DNA of 64,000 nucleotides from Lepidonotus clava (GCA_936440205.1 OW387138.1:51723526-51787525); one strand, 5' to 3'; positions 33,313 through 44,405 are shown, counted from the stretch's first letter. Numbers and translations: made by a program. The notes: generated by a model not told the origin, from the letters alone.

Positions 33313-33418
33313 ATGGATATGATGGACAACCACTTTTAAACAAACATTTTAGACTTAGTTCTTTTCCAAATTCTTTTGAGAAAGCGACTGACTTTGTTGG
33401 ATCTTAGCCTGTCACAAG

Positions 33419-33778
33419 TTGTCACATAAACACAGAAAGATGAGTCCACAACCATATTGGATCTTTTTCTTGGCTGCTAGGGCCAAAGGTTTTGATGAAC
33501 AAGCAGTTAACATGACATGGAAAAACCTTAGTGAGAAACTTCGTGCTCCATGGAGAGCTTGTAGCAAGGCCATGAAAAAGACAAGGAAGGAAGGTAGAGA
33601 TGATGTAGTGCCAGCTCCTAAATTTGAGGATGAAGTTATTAGTGAACTCAATTTCTGGCAAGAGAAGATGAATTTCAATAATGAGAGGAACAGTGCAGCT
33701 GTTAGGGAATGCAGGTTTAGATATGGAGACGACTACACTGTCGAAGAGTTCCTTGACACAGTAGATGACTATTTTTAA
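33419..33778 (+). CDS. accessory ORF 2 of the gypsy element, HMG-box-like paralogue (about 114-119 aa)
   Basis: The ORF reads MSPQPYWIFFLAARAKGFDE, then MTWKNLSEKLRAPWRACSKA, then a charged stretch and RECRFRYGDDYTVEEFLDTV. It aligns with accessory ORF 1 over nearly its whole length, including the HMG-box-like W...L-x-E-K-L-R-A-P-W...K pattern, so the pair arose by tandem duplication. It ends about 110 bases before gag. The likely start is the ATG of MSPQPYW (33440); an upstream frame adds five residues. Confidence 0.6.
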   Translation: MSHKHRKMSPQPYWIFFLAARAKGFDEQAVNMTWKNLSEKLRAPWRACSKAMKKTRKEGRDDVVPAPKFEDEVISELNFWQEKMNFNNERNSAAVRECRFRYGDDYTVEEFLDTVDDYF

Positions 33779-33887
33779 ATTTTGGACACTTTTTAGAAAG
33801 TTTCTTTCAAAAATTATTCTATCTTTAAATATTTTCTTTAAACAGATAAATAGTTTATCAAAATTTAAATAAAGAAAAGAAATAAAT

Positions 33888-35563
33888 ATGGAGTTGCTCG
33901 AAGGAGAGGTAGATGCCCAAAGGCAAAGAACGACTCAAATGGAACAGGAAATTGCTCATCAACGCGAGCAAATAGAGTTTTTACAACAGCTCATTATTAA
34001 TCAACCACCCCAGCAACAGCAACAACAACCACAACCTGCTCCACAAGATGGGCAAGTGGTTGGTGAGTTGCAGCAGTTGGTGGGAAGCATGGTTGTAACT
34101 CAAGTTCTTGCTAACATAAAAGCATTTGGTGGTGACCCGAAAGACTGCACAAAGGTAGAAGTTAACATTTGCTTTGTGCATGCCTACTGAATTAGTGTAA
34201 GAGCCACCAGATGAATATACATGATAGGAATTCTTCCAAATTACTTAGGTTATAAAAACATATATATATAGTGGCCAGTGCCGCTGGTAAGTGTTGGTAT
34301 ACCTGACGACAATGATCATCGGGACACACTCCCCCGCAAGCACTGAGGCCCGGGGAAAAATCAATATTAGACTGCTTTATAAGCGAGAGTGTAGGAGAGT
34401 CAAGAGAGAGAGAACAGTAGCACTTGGATCTGACGGATCGGGAGATTCGGAAGGGGTTTAGATAGCCATACAATCACGGGACATCTGGTGACTTATACTA
34501 CGTCGATACGAGACAGCCGGAGGCGAGAGCAAGCGGACTCCACGGAGGAAGCTTACTTCCCTCAAACTGAACTGTAATACCTTGGAGTCATTGCCTCCAT
34601 GAGCAGCTGTACGCATCACTATAACCACCAATAAACTTACCGCACTGCCAGACGTTGTTCATGTTATGGATTGAGCGCCCATACCGTGGACTCGCTCACC
34701 ACTCGACTAGCCCTCCCAGTAAAGACAATACCAGCCGTACTAGTTAGATCTGATAATGCATGGAAATGATAATCAACACCAAAACAACCAATAGTGTTCA
34801 AGACTACCGACGCTGGATCAAAGACGTTGAACGTCATATCCAGGCGGTCGGTGGGGGTGACGCTAACCGAATAGCGGTTGCCGTCCAATCGTCAAAAGGC
34901 GTTGTCGCGGACTTCTTGTTTCGTTGTCGTAATGATCATCCTGCTGCAACATGGCAGCAAATTAAGGATGAATTAGATGCGAGGTTCAGTGACGTCTTTG
35001 ATGCGTCTCACGCTCTCGCACAGTTGAGAAGGTTGAAACAGGGTGACAAAGAAAGTGTAACTGTGTTCGCGGAACGAGTTCTAGACAAAGCAGCCGATGC
35101 TTTTGTCGAGGAGCAATTAGAGCAGCCGTTAATTGCTCGCCAGCTCATTGATGCGTATACGGATGGATTGCTTGACAATATGGCAGCGAAAAAGATTTTG
35201 CGAGAGAACCCTCAAACATTTGCTGAGGCAGTAGATCTTGCTGTAGCGGAAACGCGATTCTTTAAAAAATGCGAAGCGAGGAAAAAAGGATTCGGCAATA
35301 CAGGTGAGAACACAGGACATGAACCAATGGACGTTGATATCAATGCTGTGAATTTGCAGGGTAAACAGCGTATAACCTGCTACAACTGTCAGAAGGTAGG
35401 TCATATTGCTCGTGACTGTAGAGCTCCTCGGAGAAAGGTAGGTCCGTGTTACTATTGTAATAGAATGGGACATCTCAAGAGAGATTGTCGAGCGGCAAAG
35501 CAACAACAACACCAACAACAACAACAGCAGCAACAGAAACCCAAGCAGGGAAACGTGCAGTAG
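33888..35563 (+). mobile_element. gag region of the gypsy element
   Basis: The N-terminal part is a coiled-coil-like segment (MELLEGEVDAQRQRTTQMEQ...) followed by a Q/P-rich stretch. The capsid-like part contains WQQIKDELDARFSDVFDASH, ALAQLRRLKQGDKESVTVFA and ERVLDKAADAF. Two CCHC zinc knuckles follow (CYNCQKVGHIARDC and CYYCNRMGHLKRDC), then a Q-rich tail. Matrix/capsid/nucleocapsid order is standard for Metaviridae. A solo LTR of another family lies within this region (34146-34800). It overlaps the start of pol. Confidence 0.85.
34146..34800 (+). repeat. solo LTR of a second retroelement family, inserted in gag
   Basis: 655 bp, TG...CA ends (TGCACAAAGG ... GTGTTCA), flanked by AGAC on both sides (34142-34145 and 34801-34804). 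It is similar along its length to the reverse complement of 45987-46637, for example 'aataaacttaccgcactgcc', 'gattgagcgcccat' and the CCACTCGACTAG stretch. It must be younger than the gypsy element that it entered, whose LTRs differ by only about 1%. Confidence 0.9.
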
Positions 35564-38500
35564 GGTCCGTTGACCATGACATAGTAACAGGGCAACAGAC
35601 CCCGAAAAAGAGGTGGCCAAAGAAAATAAAGTATGGAAAGAAACAAAAGAAAAGAAGTAAAAAAGTAGACAGGAAATGCACAGAAGTCTCTGATGATATA
35701 AATAGTGAAATAACGATTTCAATATTAGAACAGAGAATCAATAAACCATCCTTACAAGTGCAGGTAGGTAAAAATTGTACGAGAGCACTTCTTGACTCAG
35801 GAGCCGAAATTTCAGTCATCAGTTTGGAGTTTTATCATCAGATTAAAAGAAGCCCTCAGGTAAGTGTTCTTAAAGACAGTAAAATTCAATTAGTAACAGC
35901 TTCCCGTTCTGAATTAAAACAAATAGGTGAGGTTGACATTAGTTTTAAACTATCTTCAAAAACTGTTAAAGGAACATTCCAAATTGTGCCTGACCTCAAT
36001 CATTTAATCATCATTGGTTGGGACATTATTCAAAAAGAAGGCTTCAAAATTAATGGCGCAACAAAAACTGTGGTAGTAGATGGTATGGAAATCCAACTTC
36101 AAGATGACAAGATGATGGCCTCATTGGCTAGATTAACGGATGACATTTGTCTTGCACCTGAGAGTGTGTCTTACGTTAAAGTAAAGAAAGCAAGAAACAC
36201 CTCTCATGAGAATGGTTTCTACTTGTGTTCACAAGCAGAGTCAGGCATCCTTTGTGATGAACCTGGCCTAGAAATGGCTGATTCTGTCAATTATGTTGAA
36301 CGAAGAAAGAGTTTTGGTATTAGGGTAGTAAATCAAACCGGTAGAACATTTCATTTTAAGAAGGGTAATGTAATTGCTAAAATTGAAAGGCTAGAGGATG
36401 ATGACGAATATGATGTACTCCATAGTGATCAGATGACAGAAGGTAAGACACAGGTGAGTAAGTTCAAAGAAAGAGACACGTGCAACGACACTTGAAGAAT
36501 TATTGGAGAAGAATAAAGACTTGTTTGCAGATAGTGATCTAGAGTTAGGTCACACCCACCTCACAGAGATGACCATCAACACCGGAGACCACTCACCGAT
36601 ATCTCTAAAAGCATATCGAGCTCCTATAAACAGACGAAAGTTTATAGAAGATAAGATCGATGAAATGCTCCAAGCAGGTATTATCGCCCAAAGCAGAAGT
36701 CCTTGGACTGCCCCAGTTGTTATTGTTGGCAAGAAAGATGGCGGTCAGCGAATGTGTGTAGATTATAGGAGACTGAATAGTTGTACAGCTGACCATAACT
36801 ACCCATTACCGCATATCTATGATATTTTAGCTATGCTTAACGATAGCAAATGTTTCAGTAGCCTTGATTTGCGATCAGGCTACCATCAAATCCCCATGAG
36901 CAAGCAAGACCAATATAAAACGGCATTCGCAACTCATGTAGGAATCTATGAATATAAGGTAATGCCGTTTGGTTTGAAAGGTGCGCCGGCAGTATTTGCA
37001 GAAATGATGAGCAAGGTACTTCGTGGAATAGATGGTAAGTTCGCCACTGCATACCTAGACGATATTCTTGTATGGTCTCGTACACCCGAGGACCACTTGA
37101 CGCATTTACAAGAAGTGTTTGATCGATTGAAATTAGCAGGCTTGAAACTCAAGCGGACGAAGTGTCACTTTTTTCAAGAGAGACTTGAATACTTGGGACA
37201 CTACGTGACCCCAGAAGGAATAACACCTTGCGAAAATAAGGTAAGTGCGATCGTGAGCTTGAACCCCCCAACCACCATTACAGAAGTAAAGTCGTTTATC
37301 GGGACAGTCTCGTACTATCGCAGGTATATTCCGGAGTTTTCAAAAATAGCCCGTCCTTTAACAAATCTGACAAAGAAGAACAGAGACTTCATCTGGTCAG
37401 ATGAATGTCAATCAGCATTCGAAAAGCTAAAAATGGCTTTAGTTCAAAAACCCGTCTTGGCATTTCCGGACATGTCACAACCTTTCAAAGTATATTGCGA
37501 TGCTTCTGACAAAGCGGTAGGAGCTGTGTTAGTACAAGACCATGATGATGGTCCGCATGCAGTATACTACGTATCCAAATCACTCACACCAACGCAAAGC
37601 CGTAAGCCGTATCATTGAACGTGAGGCGTGGGCCATAATTTTTGCTATTAGAAAGTTTAGACCATACCTTTATGGAAATAAATTCACAATATATACTGAC
37701 CATCAACCTTTGTGGTACCTTTTTAAATCTGAAATCAAAAATATCAAAGTTCAAAAATGGGCTATGGAACTTAGTGAATACCAGTGTGAAATAGAATACA
37801 TCACTGGTCCCAAAAATGTCCAGGCCGATTTCTTAAGCCGCCCTCCTAAGAAAATAAACATTATCAACACAGACAAAGTCAAAATTAAAAACCTGCCACC
37901 AGAGACTGTGGACGAAGAAACAGAAAATTTTGAACTTCCTACCCTCGGAGAGGAAGGTGAAGCATTAGACATGCGTATAGAACAAGAAAAAGACAAAAGT
38001 CTTCGCAAGTTAAACGGTGACCATCATTACACCCGAATTGAAGGTGTATTGTACTATATAGCAGAAGAGCCAGTCGCTGGAATCAAACTAGTTATTCCCA
38101 AACATCTTAAAGATTTGGTACTAAAAGAATGTCATGACCATTTAGGCCATATGGGTGCTGACAAAACGTACGATCGGATCCGCAAACGTTACCACTGGAA
38201 GGGTATTTATCGGGATGTCATGCAACATGTCTCCCAGTGTGTTCCGTGCAACACTAGAAATCTGAAACAACAGAGTGCCCCTCTCCAGGAAATGGATCGA
38301 GTCAGCATGCCATTTCAAAAACTTGCAATAGATACGTGTGGGCCGTATCCTACTTCTCATAAAGGTAATCGGTACCTTTTGACATTTGTAGATATGTATT
38401 CAGGGTGGCCGGAGTTTTTCGCAATACCTGATAAATCAGCTCCAACGATAGCACAGGTACTGCTTGATGAAATCATACCAAGACATGGCTGCCCTGGTAC

Positions 38501-39176
38501 TCTACTCTCAGACAATGGTACAGAATTTGTCAATAACATTGTTAATGGAGTTTGTAAAAATTTGAACATTTATCGTATTCGGACTAGCCCTTACCATCCC
38601 CAATCAAATGGAAAATTAGAACGACTCCATTGTGTCTGGAATGACATAGCTTCTAAACAACTTAAAGATACACGTGCCTGGGATGACTTAATTCCCTCTG
38701 CTCTCTTGGCCCTACGAACTTGCAATCATGACACAACAAAACATTCACCTTTCTATCTTATGACTGGGCGTGATCCACTGTTGCCTCTGGACACGCTATT
38801 AAAACCCAGAGTTAAATATCTAGGGGATGAGGAACATCGAAATATTCTAGAGCGACATCACAAGGCTATGGTTACTGTGCAACAACATCAGAAAAGAGCT
38901 CACGAACGTACTAAGCGTTACCACGATCGTAAGGAACGTAAGGAACCTAATTTTGAAATTGGAGACCCTGTTTATGTCTTCAATAATCAGCGACAAAGCA
39001 AGCTCGACCCACGATGGGAACCATATTATCGAGTAGTTGAAAAAACTACGGCCGTAAATTTTGTAGTTAGAAACGTTCTAACTGGAGCTCCACGGAAGGT
39101 GCACTCGGTACACCTCCGTAAAACTCAACTGGACTGGGAAATCCCAGATCCAGTGGAAGGTGAAAGGCCTAGGTGA
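35485..39176 (+). mobile_element. pol region: protease, reverse transcriptase, RNase H, integrase
   Basis: The protease active site is LLDSGAEISVIS near 35790. Reverse transcriptase runs from about 36600 (EMLQAGIIAQSRSPWTAPVV, RMCVDYRRLN) through AYLDDILVWS near 37050, to KAVGAVLVQDHDDG at the RNase H start. RNase H continues with YTDHQPLWYLF near 37700. Integrase has an HHCC finger (HLGHMGADKTYDRIRKRYHW ... CVPC, about 38135-38255), then a DDE core with D near 38327, D in LSDNGTEF near 38510 and E in KLERLH near 38620. A C-terminal chromatin/DNA-binding part follows (VYVFNNQRQSKLDPRWEPYY). These are diagnostic for Ty3/gypsy. All parts are present. Confidence 0.92.
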
Positions 39177-39191
39177 CGCGCGCAACTCGCC

Positions 39192-39665
39192 ATGCCTTTG
39201 GCGACAGGTGTTAGCGATCAAGCCGATGCCTTGTCGTCTCAGTTGAGTTCGGATGAGTCATTCAACGAGAGTGACTATATACCCCTAGCACGTGTAAGGG
39301 AACATCTACGAGCTCAGTCTGCGGAACATCTACCTGATCCTACTCCACCCTCGAGAGTACAGGAACAGGCCCTGCCACATGCAGAGTCAGTCCTGGCTCC
39401 CAGAGATGGAGGAGCAAATAACTCCGAGCATTCAGCAGAATCTATAGCAGTGGACTCTAGCAGTGAGTCAAGTATTGATTTAGATAGACCATCTGAAAAG
39501 AGAGCAGCCAGTTCAGAAGAAGCTTCAGCACCCAAGAGGTATAGAATAAGTAAACTTAAAGCAAGTAAGTTAGGCGAGATAGATAACATACCAATCGAAG
39601 CAGTAGGAGAAGACAGCAAAACTAAAGTAAAGAAAATACTAGAATTAGTAGCCTCGATGCTATAA
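39192..39665 (+). CDS. S/E-rich extra ORF between pol and env
   Basis: 157 codons, rich in S, E, A and P: DALSSQLSSDESFNESDYIP ... VDSSSESSIDLDRPSEKRAA ... APKRYRISKLKASKLGEIDN. The KR-rich segment resembles a nuclear localisation signal. Such an acidic Ser-rich protein before env is not a standard gypsy part; it may be an accessory protein or the end of a larger pol product. No known family is recognised. Confidence 0.5.
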   Translation: MPLATGVSDQADALSSQLSSDESFNESDYIPLARVREHLRAQSAEHLPDPTPPSRVQEQALPHAESVLAPRDGGANNSEHSAESIAVDSSSESSIDLDRPSEKRAASSEEASAPKRYRISKLKASKLGEIDNIPIEAVGEDSKTKVKKILELVASML

Positions 39666-39810
39666 AAATCATTCAAAATTATTTTTATTTTTTTTTAGGT
39701 TTCTGGCTATCTTCTCTGAAACAGCGCAACTGCCAGAAGGTGTCGAACATGTCTTCTTCCGTAACAAAGCCGACATTCATGCCACAAGATCCAGGTGGTT
39801 AGTTGGCTTA

Positions 39811-41964
39811 GTGATCGACCTCGATCTATATGAACAATACCTGATTCATGTGAACAAAACTATAACAGAAGCTTATGATGTAAACCAAAAAGCTGAAAGT
39901 TACTTTGACCGAATATATAGCAATGGAAATTACAGAAAACAAACTTATCGAGCATCTTCCTCTACTCTCGATGATCGAGCAAGCATGAAAATAGGTTGGT
40001 ATCATCAAATTCTGAAATCCCAAATGACCGAACTCAGAAGTCTTGGTAAATTGCATGATAAAAACTGGAAGGATTTTGAAGAAATTAAAGGTATTGGTCA
40101 TAGTGAGGTAGAGCAGAGCAGAAAAGCCAATGGAGAACATGCTAGGTCTAAAAGATTTATAAGTCTAGCAGCGGGAATTTTTAGTGGCATTGCTTATTTT
40201 GAGACTCAAAATTTAAAAAGGGAAGTAAATGGTTTAAGAGCTAATCAACAGGTCATTAGACACGTGTTAAAAGAAAGTCTGTCTCTTATCAACATAACTA
40301 GGATGGAAGTCGATGAAAATCGACATGCCATCAACAAAATAATAGATAATATGCAAAAATTAGTTGTAGCTTGGCAGCGAGGTTATGAAAATATTATACA
40401 ACGCATTGTTCCTCTAGAAAGGTTTGCCATCTCCACAGCTCAAGTACAAGCTAATATAAAAACGGTTCGAGATCTTGTGACAGCTGAAACAGCAATGTTG
40501 GCTGATCTTCAAGCTAAAGTGTCAAAATTGTCATCTGGAGAATTGTCTCCAAATCTGTTGCCAGCCCCTGATCTTGTAAAGATACTCAAGTCAGTGGAAG
40601 TTGAACTTCCCCCTCAGCTTATGTTACCTTGTGACCCTAGAGAACGCCCCTGGTACTATTATACAATTTTGGAAACTAATACTGTTGCATTGGAAAATCG
40701 TCTGATTATTGCAATAGATATACCTTTGTTAGACGTAGCCCAAAAGTTTCATATAAAAGAGGCTATCAGTTTACCAGTTCCTTATGGTACATCCAACTTG
40801 ACTGCTGAATATGAATTAGAATTTCGCAATTTTGGCATAAGTACAGATGGTAGACAATATGTAATATTAACTCTTGAAGATCAAATGAAATGTGGAAAGC
40901 CTGACATCAACTTTTGTTGTATGACCTCTGCCATTTACGAAACCAATCAACATAGATATTGTACATTAGCTTTGTATCAGAGAAATATGGATAAAATTCA
41001 ACAGTTATGTAAAACAACGGTAACAAACAAATTAATCATGCCTATGGCTATATACATCTCTGAGGGACAGTGGCTAGTTGCCACTAACAAACCTTTTCAT
41101 CTTCGTAAGTTATGCATTAAGAGTGATGTGGAGGTACGAACAATAGTAAACCCTCCATTCAGAGTTACCAATCTTGAGTCTGGTTGTCGAGCGTTAGCTG
41201 ATAAATTAGAACTACCAATATATTTTGAAGGCTGTTCTGAATATGAAGTTGAACGTGAGACACGGATAACCACCCCCATCAAAACAAATATAACCGACCT
41301 CCCGATTTGGCAACCCATAGAAAATTTCAAAACTGAATTCGAACTTAATTTAAATAAACTACCTCCTATTGAGCCAAAACAAATCGATGAACTGGTTCAC
41401 ATGCTTGAAGATTTAGAAACAGGTAAAAAGTATAACATCCCAGACTCCAAGGTGCCCTATTTGGTTATTGCCTGCATTATTTTGGTTGTCATAGTTGTCA
41501 TTATAATATTGTGTCTGAAACGAAATGCATTGATAAAAACATTGGCTGGAAAAATCCTAAAGACTATAATTCCAACTGACCCAGCCCCTGCTGCTACTGA
41601 ACAACGCGTGGACAAAGCTTCTCCAAGATCACCACCTAAAGACAGTTTTCACTCTGCATTACCACAAAAGAACGTTATGAAAACGGACAATCGTGCTCAT
41701 GATATAGGTAGTGTGGTGGAAAGTGATGGTGTTCTTGATAATGATAATAATGGTGCTCTTGACAATGATAATAGTGGTGCTTTCACAGGTAATGGTGCTC
41801 AGATAGACTCCGCCCCTGCTCGTAAGTTAGGTGAAGTTTCTATTAATCTAGACGACCTTGGTCAAGCATGCATTGGACTGGGGACCAGCAAAGGCCCTCC
41901 CCTGTCTGAAAGACCAAGAGTGCGAACTACTCTCACGATGGCCGCTCGGAGAGCGCGGGAGTAG
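39811..41964 (+). CDS. envelope gene of the gypsy element, looks whole
   Basis: About 717 codons, one open frame. A furin-type site RSKR is followed by a hydrophobic fusion-peptide-like stretch (FISLAAGIFSGIAYF) and a heptad-like region (REVNGLRANQQVIRHVLKES), then Cys-rich ectodomain, a transmembrane helix (VPYLVIACIILVVIVVIIIL) and a cytoplasmic tail with a short NDNxGAL repeat. The layout is that of a class I type F-like envelope as in errantiviruses and baculovirus F. It is a distant homologue of the stand-alone envelope at 46844-48670 (shared LSPxLL and PMAIY landmarks). Expression by splicing is usual for such env genes; the splice sites were not determined. Confidence 0.8.
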   Translation: MIDLDLYEQYLIHVNKTITEAYDVNQKAESYFDRIYSNGNYRKQTYRASSSTLDDRASMKIGWYHQILKSQMTELRSLGKLHDKNWKDFEEIKGIGHSEVEQSRKANGEHARSKRFISLAAGIFSGIAYFETQNLKREVNGLRANQQVIRHVLKESLSLINITRMEVDENRHAINKIIDNMQKLVVAWQRGYENIIQRIVPLERFAISTAQVQANIKTVRDLVTAETAMLADLQAKVSKLSSGELSPNLLPAPDLVKILKSVEVELPPQLMLPCDPRERPWYYYTILETNTVALENRLIIAIDIPLLDVAQKFHIKEAISLPVPYGTSNLTAEYELEFRNFGISTDGRQYVILTLEDQMKCGKPDINFCCMTSAIYETNQHRYCTLALYQRNMDKIQQLCKTTVTNKLIMPMAIYISEGQWLVATNKPFHLRKLCIKSDVEVRTIVNPPFRVTNLESGCRALADKLELPIYFEGCSEYEVERETRITTPIKTNITDLPIWQPIENFKTEFELNLNKLPPIEPKQIDELVHMLEDLETGKKYNIPDSKVPYLVIACIILVVIVVIIILCLKRNALIKTLAGKILKTIIPTDPAPAATEQRVDKASPRSPPKDSFHSALPQKNVMKTDNRAHDIGSVVESDGVLDNDNNGALDNDNSGAFTGNGAQIDSAPARKLGEVSINLDDLGQACIGLGTSKGPPLSERPRVRTTLTMAARRARE

Positions 41965-42551
41965 ATCGTATGAGTGCGCCAATTGGTGTGCTTTTCTCGT
42001 CATGATTGTGTGTTCTTCAGTGACTCAGTGACACTGAAGGGGTACAAACAATGTACGTATTTTATACTACTATAAAGCGACGGATCGTCGTGTGTAGTGA
42101 AGGACAGTCTCAAAGACAGTCGGACACATGTGTAGTACGAAGGACAGTCTCAGAGACAGTCTGACACAGGACAGTCTCAAAGACAGTCGTGAATATCCAA
42201 TGTGTTTATTATGTTCACAGACTTTGTGCCCATATGAACATTCACAAAGGATCAGCGCTGATTATAAAGTACATTGCAATGACTTGCTAGCAATATCTAA
42301 TCACATTGTATTAATCATATGTACTCATATCTTTTCAGAGTGACTACCCCTTGGTTGCCCCTTTTTATTGCTGATGTGTTGACATTGTTATATTATGCTC
42401 ACTTGTATTGTTGTATTACCATGTTTTAACCATTAAGTGGTTTGGTGCTAAAATGTTGCATTGTGGTATACTACATATTCATTGTTTATTTTGTCTATGT
42501 CTCCAAACAAGTCTGTGTCCCTAGACAAAATTTTGTTGGGGGCGTGGCCAC

Positions 42552-42895
42552 TGTAACATAGTAGAGAGTTTACGGTAGTTGTTTCCTCTCTGGGAGAGTC
42601 CCACAAGGGACGACGCAGTTCCAGACAATTATTCCTTGTCACCCCTAGACAAATATTTCAATGTTGGAACTGCATTCCAGAGGGCGGGGCCTAAGCATGC
42701 AGGCCCTTATATATACCCAACTGCCCAGCTTGTGAGCAGCTTTGAGCTGGGGCCTAGTGCCAAGGGGAACCCCTGTCACTCTATACCATGATCCCTGTAT
42801 CCTGAGTGAATAATCACAATCTCCAACAACAGAGAACCTGGGACTTTGTCTTCATTTGTCTTCAATTAGGCATGTGCATGTCGTGCATGCCTACA
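42552..42895 (+). repeat. 3' LTR of the Ty3/gypsy element
   Basis: 344 bp, same ends as the 5' LTR, followed by the ATGA target duplication. It is preceded by a G-rich ttgggggcgtggccac stretch in the place of the polypurine tract. Confidence 0.95.
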
Positions 42896-42948
42896 ATGAC
42901 TCCATTTCCACGTGAGACATTTTTACCACAGTCTTAAACAAAACCAAC

Positions 42949-43058
42949 CTCGCTCCGATGATGGTACATAAGTGACATCTTCTTCCGGGGACGAAGCAGT
43001 CCATTGCGCTCTTGGCGAGCACTGGTGTAGTGTGTCAGGAAGTGTGCCCTGCACGAGT
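42949..43058 (-). CDS. gene C, internal exon, unrecognised protein
   Basis: Minus-strand exon with acceptor ttttgttcag|ACTCG and donor GAGCGAG|gttggt. It reads SCRAHFLTHYTSARQERNGL then LRPRKKMSLMYHHRSE, with third positions biased to G/C. It ends in phase 0, which suits the gene C terminal exon at 26346-26146. A second frame is also open (LVQGTLPDTLHQCSPRAQWT...), but its codon bias is weaker and its end phase does not fit. The donor is weak (gttggt). The family is not recognised. Confidence 0.5.
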
Positions 43059-43528
43059 CTGAACAAAAGTTAAACATTCACCAGTTAAAATGACAAGAAG
43101 GGTTTATTTTGAAGGAAAGGTTCAACGGCTTTGTATATTCGAGAGTGAATCATGCTATTACTTAGACGTAAAAAGATACACTAATAATATTAATGAAACC
43201 TAGAGTTATTATCTGCTACAATACTTACTCAGTATGTCGTCCCGACTTTACTCGGGATAGCCCACCTGGACGTCAGAGTCAAATTAATTGGAACAAGCAA
43301 AATCAAAATAAATGGTGATAAGGGAATGCGCGTCAGTGGCCATTTAAATTAGTTTCATTAATCAAATAGTGAAAATATAAAGTCACCATAATCGGACCTT
43401 TTGGGATCTGGGGTCGATTGTTGATTTCAAAAACTTACTGATAAAAAAAAAACACTATGTAAATAAATTGCTAAATAGACAGAAAACTAATCTATAACTA
43501 AGTGACTAAATAGATGATAGATACACTA
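43059..43528. other. no gene recognised
   Basis: AT-rich sequence between gene C and gene E exons. Nothing supported. Confidence 0.4.
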
Positions 43529-44405
43529 TTAAACCACCACAGGAACCAAAACCAACCCTTCTGAGACGTCGAACTTCAAGTCTTCGTCTTCCATTGCCTG
43601 CACCTTGTAATTACCTCACCCTGGAATAAGTAAAGAAAGAAAATTGGGCTTATTTTTTCATTCGGGTGGACCAGGAAACTGCGGGTGATTATGAAGTGTT
43701 AAGGGAAGCGCGAAAAACATTTCACCTTTATGGTGTATATATATAGCCAAAATTTTATGAAGCTAATGTAACTAGGTCCTTGGAGAGTAAGAGGAATATA
43801 TATACTCACGCTGACTTCCTTACTCGTCAGGGGCGTTCAGGTACGTTTGGGTGCTGGTGCGGGGACATTGGCCAGCGCATCAGCCATGGCAACGGCAACG
43901 GTGCTGTCGAGTTCCGCCTGCATCGACACCATGGCCCTTGCTTTGGCTTCCCAGGCGGCGCGGTCGATCATTTCTTGAACAACCGACATCTCAACGCCTT
44001 GACCTCTACTGGTGGAAGGGACAGTGGGCTGGCTGCTGCAGGCCCTGGTCGGCTGACCGCTGCCAGTAGTACTGCCGGTCAGCTGGCTGCTGCTGAAAGC
44101 GGGCTGCTGGTATGATAATTCAGTACCAGTCTCCGAAGCAGCGGAGTATTCCAGGTTGAAGTCGGCCATGGACGAGCTGGCCATCGACATGGCCCGGGAA
44201 GTACCGGGCATTGGGCTACTGGTCAGGCTCGGTGGGGCAGGGTCGAGTTAAGGTAGAACCCGTCAAGGTCATGCAGCTGCTCGGTGATCATCCCCTGGTA
44301 TATAGTAGAACTAAGGTCTGGGGTGGCATCAAATAAGCTTTGCTGAGACATGTTGCTGGATCTGGGTGGTGATGTTCTCTTTGCCAGTAGTGCCGAGAGT
44401 GACAT
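43529..44405 (-). CDS. gene E: spliced unrecognised gene, with one apparent frame change
   Basis: Minus-strand coding begins near 44405 (MSLSALLAKRTSPPRSSNMS, then SLFDATPDLSSTIYQGMITE and LHDLDGFYLN). It then continues one frame over from about 44249 (LDPAPPSLTSSPMPGTSRAM ... EMSVVQEMIDRAAWEAKARA ... DALANVPAPAPKR), so one small indel lies near 44250. The frame ends in TGA at 43839, or splices from AAAC|gtacct into 43614-43529, which gives NYKVQAMEDEDLKFDVSEGL and ends VPVVV. That join is in phase. Third positions favour G/C. No domain is recognised. The break could be real decay or an assembly error. Confidence 0.45.

Larger units (their letters stand above)
31435..42895 (+). mobile_element. 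envelope-bearing Ty3/gypsy LTR retroelement, 11.5 kb, nearly whole
   Basis: Two 344 bp LTRs (31435-31778 and 42552-42895) begin TGTAAC and end CCTACA, and are flanked by ATGA on both sides (31431-31434, 42896-42899). The LTRs differ at about four positions, so the insertion is young. Order inside: primer-binding site, leader, two small HMG-box-like ORFs, gag with two zinc knuckles, pol (protease, reverse transcriptase, RNase H, integrase with GPY/F-like end), an S/E-rich ORF, and env. The integrase-last order and reverse transcriptase motifs place it in Metaviridae (Ty3/gypsy). It looks nearly whole with about two breaks, one of them a solo LTR of another family inserted in gag. It sits just outside the right end of the inverted-repeat element. 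Confidence 0.93.

Noticed and set aside
35129-35722. Leu/Cys-rich minus-strand frame of 197 codons
   Set aside because: Antisense shadow of gag-pol, including the CAA-rich stretch.
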